Source: an uncultured Burkholderiaceae bacterium
GTDB taxonomy: Bacteria; Pseudomonadota; Gammaproteobacteria; Burkholderiales; Burkholderiaceae
Length of the DNA stretch: 5,998 bases
Direction: 5' to 3'
NCBI GenBank assembly: GCA_937862845.1
Contig: CALMCK010000185.1
Span: forward strand, 1-5,998
A model generated the notes under the pieces. It had not been told where the DNA came from. It saw only the letters and a list, made by a program, of their open reading frames with translations, and searched no databases. Below, one piece after another: positions 1-5,740 of this stretch (position 1 is its first letter; the number at the start of each line of letters is the position of its first letter). Made by a program: the position numbers and the translations under genes.

Positions 1-321
1 GTATCCCTGTTGCGGCATTTCGCTATTGCCGTCAAATGCCCACGGCGTGCCATACCAATACGGCAATATGTCCTCACGCATGATGCGGGTGAATGCTATT
101 CCCGCCGCTAAATTGTCTTTACCAGCTTTCATCCGACGCAGACTCGTGCGCTGTTGAGCGACTTTTCGCAACGACTGCGGGTATAAGCTCGCATCGCGAA
201 CAAAGTATTTTTCCTCATTCACCACCACATCGACCCATGAGCGTCGGTGCTGCCAAGCGCCTGCTGCAGCGCCGATGCTCGCCAGCGCAAAAAAACCCTT
301 GAGCCAATCTCGTCTGTGCAT
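1..321 (-). CDS. Partial exported protein with twin-arginine signal, function unknown
   Basis: The reverse strand reads open from ATG at 321 to the window edge, giving 107 N-terminal residues; the rest lies outside. A near-perfect Shine-Dalgarno (AAGGAGG on the minus strand, complement of 326-332) sits four bases before the ATG, so the start is well supported. Residues 3-8 read RRDWLK, close to the Tat consensus RRxFLK, followed by a short Ala/Gly-rich hydrophobic stretch to about residue 22. This implies export of a folded protein to the periplasm, possibly membrane-anchored. Around residues 86-97 there is an aromatic segment, LPYWYGTPWAFDG, followed by a Gln/Gly-rich stretch at the cut edge. 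From memory, a similar PYWYGTxWxFxG segment occurs in uncharacterised exported bacterial proteins with a downstream Cys-containing motif suggestive of a cysteine peptidase or amidase fold. That motif would lie beyond the window, so no function is assigned. It lies downstream of gshA on the same strand but is separated from it by a terminator. Confidence 0.8.
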   Translation of the reverse strand, partial: MHRRDWLKGFFALASIGAAAGAWQHRRSWVDVVVNEEKYFVRDASLYPQSLRKVAQQRTSLRRMKAGKDNLAAGIAFTRIMREDILPYWYGTPWAFDGNSEMPQQGY

Positions 322-398
322 ATCGCCTCCTTAACTATTTGCCATAAGCATAACGCCGCTGTGTGAGCCCAAGGTGAAGCATGCAAAATCGCCACGTG

Positions 399-423
399 AA
401 AAAGCCGCAAGCGAGCTTGCGGC
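399..423 (-). terminator. Rho-independent terminator downstream of gshA
   Basis: On the minus strand a perfect 8-bp GC-rich stem (GCCGCAAG paired with CTTGCGGC; arms 416-423 and 404-411) closes a four-base loop. It is followed directly by TTTTT (complement of 399-403). It lies about 38 bases past the gshA stop codon and before the start of the next minus-strand gene at 321. It should end the gshA transcript and separate it from the exported-protein gene. Confidence 0.9.
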
Positions 424-460
424 ATCATGGTCAAGAATTGTACAACAGCCAATCACATCA

Positions 461-2092
461 TCAGCAACACAGCTCCGCCGATGTGTGTGAGCGGTACTCC
501 GTGAGAAAATCATCGAAGCTGCCGACCTGTGTGCGCTCGATTTCGTCTTGTGCGTCCAATGAGTTTTGGGCCAATCGCTCAAACTCACTGCGCTCAGCCG
601 AACTCAGTGGCCGCGCCGCAAAGCCCTTTGCCAGCTCTCGACTTTGCGCCAAACCAAATGCGATGAACGAGTTGTCATGCGCACGGATGGCATCGAGCAC
701 GCGCGCCGATGGCGTCAGTGCAGGATTGAGCAATTTTTCTTTTTGCAGATTCAAGCTGTCTGTGAACTCCTGACTGTGGTTTTGCTCATCGAGCAATGAC
801 GCGACAACCGCAATCTGCTCGATTAACTCAAGTCCCCACGTGCGTAAGGAAACCGCCGAGCCTTCTCGCATCAGTGTCAAATCAGGACGACGCCCCTCTT
901 TGACTGTCCGTGCAAAATTCTCAGTATTGGCATCGCCCTCAGCATCATTGGTCAAAGGGCTGTCGGTCAATGCACAAAACCACAAAAACGCATCCAAAAA
1001 CCGAGTGGTCTCTAAACTAATCCCGACCGATTCAAAAGGATCAACATCCATGCAACGCACTTCGATGTACTGCACACCGCGTTCACACAGCGCTTGCACA
1101 GGCCGCTCACCCGAGTTAATCACACGCTTGGGGCGTATCGTCGCATAAAACTCATTTTCGATTTGCAGCACATTGGTGTTGATTTGCACCCACTCACCTG
1201 CCTGCTGCGTGCCGATTTTTTCATACGCGGCATAAGGAATACGCACCGCTTTGGATAAACTTTGCATGTATTCGAGCAATGTGTTGTACGGCGGTACCAG
1301 GCCGTCTTGCGCATTGTTTTGATAACCCAAATCACTCATGCGCAAACTCGTCGCATACGGCAAATACAGCGTATCGTCCGACAAAGTCTCTAAACCATGC
1401 TCGCGCCCGCGCAAAAACCCAGTGGACAATGCGGGCGACGCGCCAAACAAATACATCAGCAACCAGCTGTAACGGTGAAAATTTCGAATCATCGCCACAT
1501 AGGCCTCCGACTGATAATCCTGCGCATTCAGCGGATTGCTCGGCTCCTGCGCGTGCAACACCTTCCAGACATCATCGTCCATCGAAAAATTATAATGTAT
1601 CCCCGCAATGCACTGCATCGCCTTGCCATAACGCAGCGCCAAGCCTCGCCGATACACGTGTTTGAGCATACCGATGTGCGAGCGGCCATACCACGCAATC
1701 GGAATCTCAGTCTCTGACGGCAGCACGCAGGGCATCGACTGACTCCACAGCTGCTGCCCACCGTTTTTTTGCAACTCATCATTGACAAAGCGATGCACCT
1801 TATCGAGCTCATCAAGCGCCACTGATGCATCGCACGACGCAGGCGTGATGAACTCCATCAACGATTCCGAGTAATCCGTCGTGATCGACCCATGCGTCAG
1901 TTTCGAGCCCAAACTGCGCGAATGCGGCAACAGGTTTAAATGACCATCCGCATTCACCCGCAAAGCCTCTCGCTCAATCCCGCGCAAACCCTTTGTGAGT
2001 AATGCGCGATGATCAGGTTGGCGGAATAACTCGAGGCGGGTGTTAAAGGTATTAAGCGTGTTCAATGTGTTTGTGGTGTTTTTCAAAGCCAT
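461..2092 (-). CDS. gshA: Glutamate-cysteine ligase
   Basis: This encodes cytoplasmic gamma-glutamylcysteine synthetase, which joins L-glutamate and L-cysteine using ATP and is the first, usually rate-limiting, step of glutathione synthesis. The 543-residue product aligns along its length with E. coli GshA (518 residues). Shared blocks include RGIEREALRVNADG (37-50), the acidic ITTDYSESLMEFITP block (70-84), GIHYNFS (164-170), YLFGASPA (214-221), YLPYATSLRMSDLGY (243-257), the signature NVLQIENEFYATIRPKR (307-323) and YIEVRCMDVDPF (342-353). The acidic residues in the first two and last two blocks match metal- and substrate-binding positions of the family. The ATG at 2092 is chosen because homology begins about 20 residues later. 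A TTG reading back to 2191 would translate through a terminator-like hairpin. The ribosome site is weak (AAGG abuts the ATG). The N-terminus before the conserved part is about 13 residues longer than in E. coli and carries an Asn-Thr-Leu/Phe repeat. The C-terminus ends in Cys-Cys. Confidence 0.97.
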   Translation of the reverse strand: MALKNTTNTLNTLNTFNTRLELFRQPDHRALLTKGLRGIEREALRVNADGHLNLLPHSRSLGSKLTHGSITTDYSESLMEFITPASCDASVALDELDKVHRFVNDELQKNGGQQLWSQSMPCVLPSETEIPIAWYGRSHIGMLKHVYRRGLALRYGKAMQCIAGIHYNFSMDDDVWKVLHAQEPSNPLNAQDYQSEAYVAMIRNFHRYSWLLMYLFGASPALSTGFLRGREHGLETLSDDTLYLPYATSLRMSDLGYQNNAQDGLVPPYNTLLEYMQSLSKAVRIPYAAYEKIGTQQAGEWVQINTNVLQIENEFYATIRPKRVINSGERPVQALCERGVQYIEVRCMDVDPFESVGISLETTRFLDAFLWFCALTDSPLTNDAEGDANTENFARTVKEGRRPDLTLMREGSAVSLRTWGLELIEQIAVVASLLDEQNHSQEFTDSLNLQKEKLLNPALTPSARVLDAIRAHDNSFIAFGLAQSRELAKGFAARPLSSAERSEFERLAQNSLDAQDEIERTQVGSFDDFLTEYRSHTSAELCC

Positions 2093-2158
2093 CCTTGGTG
2101 TTTGTTTGAGCGTACTGACTGCGTTTATTTTTAATGTGCGTAAGGATAACCGATATTG

Positions 2159-2184
2159 AAAAAGCCTGCTCTCGCAGGCTCTTT
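2159..2184 (-). terminator. Terminator-like hairpin in the gshA leader
   Basis: On the minus strand an 11-bp stem (AAAGAGCCTGC with GCAGGCTTTTT, one G-U pair) closes a GAGA tetraloop of the stable GNRA type. The 3' arm ends in a T tract (complement of 2159-2163). It lies 66 bases upstream of the gshA ATG and in the same direction. It may be the terminator of a former minus-strand gene now lost around the IS30 remnant, or an attenuator that limits readthrough into gshA. On the plus strand the tail after the stem is poor (CTTTC), so a minus-strand role is preferred. No convincing sigma-70 promoter was seen between this hairpin and the IS remnant. Confidence 0.6.
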
Positions 2185-2228
2185 CGGTCAAGAGCGTCTA
2201 ACCTGTAATTCCCCTTCAAAAAAACAGC

Positions 2229-2253
2229 CGCTGATTCAAGTATGAAGTGCAAC
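2229..2253 (+). repeat. Left terminal inverted repeat of the IS30 remnant
   Basis: Its reverse complement matches 2858-2882 at 19 of 25 positions. The shared blocks are GTTGC, CTTC, TTGAATC and GCG, with a divergent four-base centre (ATAC against GGGG). It lies 77 bases before the transposase start, a normal spacing for an IS30 element. Its inner end runs into a cluster of GAAGTG/CACTTC repeats. Confidence 0.8.
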
Positions 2254-2324
2254 ACTTCAGTTTGAAAAATTAGACAAGTGACTAACGTATTGCACTTCAC
2301 TTTTTATCTCTAAATTGAGAAGTG
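2243..2324. repeat. Cluster of GAAGTG/CACTTC inverted repeats upstream of the transposase
   Basis: GAAGTG occurs at 2244 and 2319, and CACTTC at 2253 and 2293. TGAAGTG (2243-2249) and CACTTCA (2253-2259) form a 7-bp palindrome around CAA. TGAAGTGCAA (2243-2252) is also an exact 10-bp inverted match to TTGCACTTCA (2290-2299). CACTTC (2293-2298) can further pair with GAAGTG (2319-2324). Several mutually exclusive hairpins are therefore possible at the left end of the IS remnant, just before the transposase start. They may be transposase-binding repeats or a structure limiting translation of transcripts entering the element. Confidence 0.6.
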
Positions 2325-2330
2325 AGCACC

Positions 2331-2837
2331 ATGAGTTACAAGCACCTTTGCCTAGACGAACGATATACTATAGAGTGAGCATCCACGAGCGCGAAACCAC
2401 GGTTGAGCAACGTACGCGCATCGGTGACTTTGAAGGTGACCTTCTCATCGGCGCACACCATCAGGCGTATTGCTCACCTTGATTGACCGCAAAAGCCTGT
2501 ACGCGCCGCTCAAACCGTTGCCCAGCAAACAAGCGCATGGTACGATGGCGGCTATCTTTGAGGTGCTCAAACAATTTGGTGCACACAGGGTCACGTTTGA
2601 CAACGACAAAGAGTTTGCCAAGCACCAACTGCTGCGCGATGAAGGCATCAACCCATACTTTGCTGACCCGTACTGCTCCAACCAACGGGCACGCAACGCA
2701 AACATGAACGACTTAATCCGCCAGTTTTTACTGAAAGGCAATTCATTTGCTGAGTTTTCGGATAAAGCGGTTCAGGTGATACAAAAAACCTGAACCATCG
2801 CCCCAGAAAAACATTGGGTTGGCTTTCGCCTGTATAG
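2331..2837 (+). pseudogene. IS30-family transposase, broken by deletion and frameshifts
   Basis: Four pieces can be read. ATG at 2331 starts MSYKHLCLDERYTIE, the usual IS30 N-terminus, then a stop at 2376. In another frame from 2375 the text resumes as VSIHERETTVEQRTRIGDFEGD, which belongs about 170-180 residues into an intact protein, so some 150 or more codons are deleted at about 2374-2378. Near 2470 a frameshift (one base lost in TATTG is the simplest repair) leads to LLTLIDRKSLY and on to TFDNDKEF and IRQFLLKGNSF, in a stretch ending at 2793. At the A6 run 2783-2788 a second frameshift hides the typical C-terminus LNHRPRKTLGW, ending at TAG 2835. IS30 transposases use a DDE triad. The first Asp (GDFEGD) and second Asp (TFDN) survive, but the NEN motif that carries the Glu reads NAN. 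The spacing to that site is one residue shorter than the usual DD33E. The gene is dead. Confidence 0.92.
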
Positions 2838-2857
2838 TTTTATCTTGAATGACAAGC

Positions 2858-2882
2858 GTTGCGCTTCGGGGTTGAATCCGCG
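2858..2882 (+). repeat. Right terminal inverted repeat of the IS30 remnant
   Basis: Partner of the left repeat at 2229-2253, with six mismatches in 25. It begins 20 bases past the TAG that would end the restored transposase frame, as expected for the right end of an IS30 element. The mismatches agree with an old, decaying insertion. Confidence 0.8.
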
Positions 2883-2974
2883 ATGTGATTGAATCGCCAT
2901 CGGCGTATTCTGATGAAAGCCAAAAGGCATCGAGCGCAGGATGGATTCGCGCAGCAACTCGCGCCACAAAAACA

Positions 2975-2980
2975 TGAGGA
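2975..2980 (+). promoter_or_regulatory. Ribosome binding site of kbl
   Basis: TGAGGA lies six bases before the kbl ATG. The same TGA is an in-frame stop for the kbl frame, so kbl cannot start further upstream. No convincing promoter was found in the 104 bases between the IS remnant and this site. Confidence 0.7.
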
Positions 2981-2986
2981 CAGACC

Positions 2987-4189
2987 ATGACCCCAGATTA
3001 TTTACAACACTTGCACACCACCCTCGCTCAAATCACCCTTGATGGTTTTGAGAAACCCGAGCGCGTCATCAACACGCCGCAAGGCGCGAACGTCACGCTC
3101 GCCGATGATCAAAGCGTTTTGAATTTTTGCGCGAACAACTACCTCGGCCTCGCCGACGACGCTCGGCTCATCGCAGCGGCGAAGCAAGGTTTGGACGACT
3201 ATGGCTACGGCTGCGCCTCGGTGCGCTTCATCTGTGGCACGCAGTCGATTCACAAACAACTCGAGGCACGCATTTCGCAATTTCTCGGCACAGAGGACAC
3301 GATTTTGTACTCCAGTTGTTTCGACGCCAACGGCGGTGTGTTTGAAACCTTACTTGGTGAGCAAGATGCTGTGATTTCGGACGAGCTCAACCACGCCTCC
3401 ATCATCGACGGCGTGCGTCTGTGCAAAGCGGTGCGCTATCGCTATAAAAACAACGATTTAAATGATTTAGAAACTCAGCTCAAAGCCGCGCGCGATGCAG
3501 GCGCACGCTTCACACTGGTCGTCACCGACGGCGTGTTTTCGATGGACGGCACGATTGCCAATCTCGCCGGCATCGCCGCACTCACCGAGCAATACGGCGC
3601 ACTGCTCATGGTTGACGACTCGCACGCCGTCGGCTTCATCGGTGCGACAGGCGCGGGCACACCCGAATTCTGCGGCGTCTCCGATAAAGTAGATATTTAC
3701 ACAGGAACGCTCGGCAAAGCACTCGGCGGCGCATCAGGTGGCTATGTCGCAGCGAATGCAGCGGTGGTTAAACTGCTGCGCCAACGCTCACGCCCGTATT
3801 TATTTTCCAACTCACTCGTCCCCGCCATCGCCGCCGCGAGTTTAAAAGTTTTGGAAATATTGGCATCAACCGAGGGCGCACAACTGCGTGCACAACTTTC
3901 CGCCAACGCCACACAATTTCGCACGGCCATGACCGACGCAGGCTTCGAGCTGCTCGCAGGCGAACACCCCATCATCCCCGTCATGCTCGGCGACGCCCGC
4001 CTCGCCGCAGACATGGCCGCCGAATTACTCAATGAAGGCGTCTACGTCATCGGCTTCTCATTCCCCGTCGTCCCCAAAGGGCGCGCGCGGATACGCACGC
4101 AGATGTCTGCCACGCATACGAGTGCGGACATTGAGCGGGCGGTCACGGCATTTGTGAGAGTCGGGAAAAGACTGAACATCATTGCTTAA
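2987..4189 (+). CDS. kbl: 2-amino-3-ketobutyrate CoA ligase (glycine C-acetyltransferase)
   Basis: This PLP-dependent enzyme of the alpha-oxoamine synthase group (aminotransferase fold type I) cleaves 2-amino-3-ketobutyrate with CoA to glycine and acetyl-CoA, the second step of threonine breakdown after Tdh. The 400-residue product aligns with E. coli Kbl (398 residues), in the same numbering, for at least the first 250 residues. The PLP-binding lysine is K244 in TGTLGKALGGASGG. Other cofactor and active-site positions are present: N135-H136 in LNHASIIDG, S185 in DGVFSMDG, and D210-x-x-H213 in VDDSHAVGF. The C-terminal KGRARIRTQMSA block holds the arginine that contacts the substrate carboxylate. 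The start is fixed by the good ribosome site and an in-frame stop just before it. It is the first gene of a unit with the lipoprotein gene (16-base gap to its ATG) and tdh, and no terminator is visible between them. The IS30 remnant lies only 104 bases upstream and may have altered its promoter. Confidence 0.97.
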   Translation: MTPDYLQHLHTTLAQITLDGFEKPERVINTPQGANVTLADDQSVLNFCANNYLGLADDARLIAAAKQGLDDYGYGCASVRFICGTQSIHKQLEARISQFLGTEDTILYSSCFDANGGVFETLLGEQDAVISDELNHASIIDGVRLCKAVRYRYKNNDLNDLETQLKAARDAGARFTLVVTDGVFSMDGTIANLAGIAALTEQYGALLMVDDSHAVGFIGATGAGTPEFCGVSDKVDIYTGTLGKALGGASGGYVAANAAVVKLLRQRSRPYLFSNSLVPAIAAASLKVLEILASTEGAQLRAQLSANATQFRTAMTDAGFELLAGEHPIIPVMLGDARLAADMAAELLNEGVYVIGFSFPVVPKGRARIRTQMSATHTSADIERAVTAFVRVGKRLNIIA

Positions 4190-4205
4190 ACCATCTGAAA
4201 AAGAC

Positions 4206-4559
4206 ATGCCAATCCTTCCCACAAGCCCTCGTCTAAAAAATAGCTTTATGTTATTGCCTTGTTCATTGGCACTTGTTGTTTTTGTAAGCGCCTGTATGAC
4301 ATATGACTACCCGAAGTTTTTAAGTGAATTAAAAAAGCGCTGCCCCACTTCCTATCAATTTCAAGAAAGCAGACTCAATGACACGGAAGTTTCAGAAATT
4401 TGCTCTTGTATCGAGAAAACCACACAAGAAAAGTGGCCAGACATCAAAACCCTGCATCAAGCCTTGCATGACCATGACCGAGAACCACGTGGCGATGCCG
4501 ATTTTATCTTGGGAACGATTCGAATGACTCTTCCATCCTGCACAACTAAGGAACTTTAA
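4206..4559 (+). CDS. Small predicted lipoprotein of unknown function
   Basis: I do not recognise this 117-residue protein. The preferred start is the ATG at 4206. A TTG at 4182 would overlap the end of kbl and only lengthen the signal, and the ATG at 4248 lacks a ribosome site and the basic n-region. The N-terminus has basic residues (R9, K11), a hydrophobic core (about 14-27) and the lipobox VSAC with C30 as the lipidated cysteine. The residue after it is Met rather than Asp, so by the Lol rule it would be sorted to the outer membrane. The mature part is short, hydrophilic and charged, with four further cysteines (C46, the CSC pair C66 and C68, and C112) that could form disulfides or bind metal. 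The gene lies between kbl and tdh and its TAA overlaps the tdh ATG by one base (TAATG), implying co-transcription and perhaps translational coupling. Its codons are more AT-rich than in either neighbour, which may mean later acquisition. It could be a lineage-specific passenger with no role in threonine breakdown. Confidence 0.85.
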   Translation: MPILPTSPRLKNSFMLLPCSLALVVFVSACMTYDYPKFLSELKKRCPTSYQFQESRLNDTEVSEICSCIEKTTQEKWPDIKTLHQALHDHDREPRGDADFILGTIRMTLPSCTTKEL

Positions 4560-5584
4560 TGAAAGCCCTCGCCAAACTCACACGCTCAGAAGGTCTCACA
4601 CTCACCGAGCTGCCAATGCCTGAAGTCGGTCACAATGATTTGCTGATTAAAATCAAAAAAACCGCCATCTGCGGCACGGACATGCACATCTGGAATTGGG
4701 ACGAGTGGGCGCAAAAAACCATCCCTGTGCCGATGCAGGTCGGTCATGAGTACATCGGCGAGGTCGCGGGGATGGGGCAGGAAGTGGTCGGTTTTACAAT
4801 CGGTGAGCGCGTGTCGGGTGAAGGCCACATCACCTGCGGGCATTGCCGTAATTGCCGCGCGGGGCGGCGACACCTGTGTCGCAACACCGTCGGTGTGGGC
4901 GTGAATCGCGCGGGTGCTTTTGCCGAGTATCTTGTCATCCCTGCGTTCAATGCGTTCCCGATTCCCGATGAGATCCCTGATGATTTGGCAGCGATTTTCG
5001 ACCCGTTTGGCAATGCGGTGCACACCGCGCTGTCGTTTAACTTGATTGGTGAAGACGTGCTCATCACCGGCGCAGGACCGATTGGCATCATGGCAGTGGC
5101 GATTGCCAAACACGTCGGCGCGCGCCACGTCGTCATCACGGATGTGAACGAATATCGGCTTGATTTGGCACGGCAAATGGGCGCAACGCGCGCGGTGAAT
5201 GTGCTGAAGACCAACTTAACCGATGTCATGGCAGAACTCAACATGCACGAGGGCTTTGACGTCGGGCTCGAAATGTCGGGCAACCCTAGTGCCTTTCGTC
5301 AAATGCTCGATAAAATGAACCACGGCGGCAAAGTCGCCCTGCTTGGCATTCCACCATCCGAGACCGCGATTGACTGGAATCAAGTGATCTTTAAAGGACT
5401 CGAAATTAAAGGTGTGTATGGCCGCGAGATGTTTGAGACTTGGTACAAAATGGTCGCGCTGATTCAATCAGGGTTGGACATCAGCCCGCTCATCACGCAT
5501 CATTTTAAAATCGATGATTTCAAACAAGGATTTGACGCGATGAATTCTGGGCAAAGTGGCAAAGTGATTTTGGATTGGTCGTGA
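4559..5584 (+). CDS. tdh: L-threonine 3-dehydrogenase
   Basis: This zinc-dependent medium-chain dehydrogenase oxidises L-threonine with NAD+ to 2-amino-3-ketobutyrate, the substrate of Kbl. Its 341 residues equal the E. coli Tdh length and are closely similar throughout. Catalytic zinc ligands are C38 (AICGTD), H63 and E64 (VGHEY). The structural zinc site is C93, C96, C99 and C107 in ITCGHCRNCR and HLCRN. The Rossmann glycine motif GAGPIG spans 171-176, and D195 in VITDVNEYR is placed to bind the adenine ribose of NAD. The conserved YGREMFETWYKM block near residue 290 is intact. TAAGGA at 4547-4552, six bases before the ATG, lies inside the end of the lipoprotein gene, whose stop overlaps this start by one base. 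No clear hairpin terminator follows in the 156 bases downstream. Confidence 0.98.
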   Translation: MKALAKLTRSEGLTLTELPMPEVGHNDLLIKIKKTAICGTDMHIWNWDEWAQKTIPVPMQVGHEYIGEVAGMGQEVVGFTIGERVSGEGHITCGHCRNCRAGRRHLCRNTVGVGVNRAGAFAEYLVIPAFNAFPIPDEIPDDLAAIFDPFGNAVHTALSFNLIGEDVLITGAGPIGIMAVAIAKHVGARHVVITDVNEYRLDLARQMGATRAVNVLKTNLTDVMAELNMHEGFDVGLEMSGNPSAFRQMLDKMNHGGKVALLGIPPSETAIDWNQVIFKGLEIKGVYGREMFETWYKMVALIQSGLDISPLITHHFKIDDFKQGFDAMNSGQSGKVILDWS

Positions 5585-5740
5585 TTTTTCACTTCAAAGG
5601 TGCTTGCAACACCAAACCGATATGTAGGGCGGATTGTGCAAACTGTCCAGACAAAAAACACCGCATCTGTGCCTTTTCACCAAACTTCTCTTGCGCTAAA
5701 GTTCTACCACTGACAACAAACACCATTCAATCGAAACAAA
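5585..5740. other. Intergenic region between tdh and the PhzF-family gene
   Basis: No open frame of note and no strong terminator. The only hairpin seen is GGTG with CACC around CTTGCAA at 5599-5613, too short and without a T tract. No clear -35/-10 pair was found before the PhzF-family start. Confidence 0.5.

Larger units (their letters stand above)
2229..2882 (+). mobile_element. Decayed, internally deleted IS30-family insertion sequence
   Basis: A 654-base element is bounded by imperfect 25-bp inverted repeats and contains remnants of an IS30-type transposase in the plus orientation. Intact IS30-family elements are usually about 1.0-1.2 kb; here roughly the middle third of the transposase, including most of its N-terminal DNA-binding region, is missing. 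A CG dinucleotide at 2229-2230 and at 2881-2882 could be a 2-bp target duplication, but it could equally be the outermost base pairs of the repeats, so this is unresolved. The element lies in the divergent intergenic region between gshA and kbl and may have separated their original promoters. A possible native promoter is TTGCAC (2290) with TAAATT (2311), but the 15-bp spacer is short. The element cannot transpose by itself; it could only be moved by an intact relative elsewhere in the genome. Confidence 0.88.

Noticed and set aside
381..773. 130-codon plus-strand frame crossing the gshA end.
   Set aside because: It runs antisense through the gshA terminator and the gshA C-terminus, with no protein-like features.
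2106..2135. Plus-strand promoter candidate TTGAGC, 18 bases, TTTAAT.
   Set aside because: The -35 is weak, it lies on the far side of the IS remnant from kbl, and AT-rich leaders give such matches readily.
2093..2191. Extension of gshA to a TTG at 2191 (33 extra residues).
   Set aside because: It would be translated through the terminator-like hairpin, has no homology to GshA N-termini, and the ATG at 2092 already precedes all conserved sequence.
4182..4205. TTG start for the lipoprotein gene overlapping the kbl stop.
   Set aside because: The extra eight residues add nothing to the signal peptide, and ATG 4206 gives a normal lipoprotein signal.
4586..5283. Two long minus-strand open frames (196 and 179 codons) opposite tdh.
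   Set aside because: They lie wholly antisense to a highly conserved enzyme gene and their translations show no recognisable domain; they are by-products of tdh codon composition.
5595..5606. 12-base inverted match (CAAGCACCTTTG) with 2339-2350 in the IS30 transposase start.
   Set aside because: About one or two such matches are expected by chance in 6 kb on both strands, and no IS end accompanies it.
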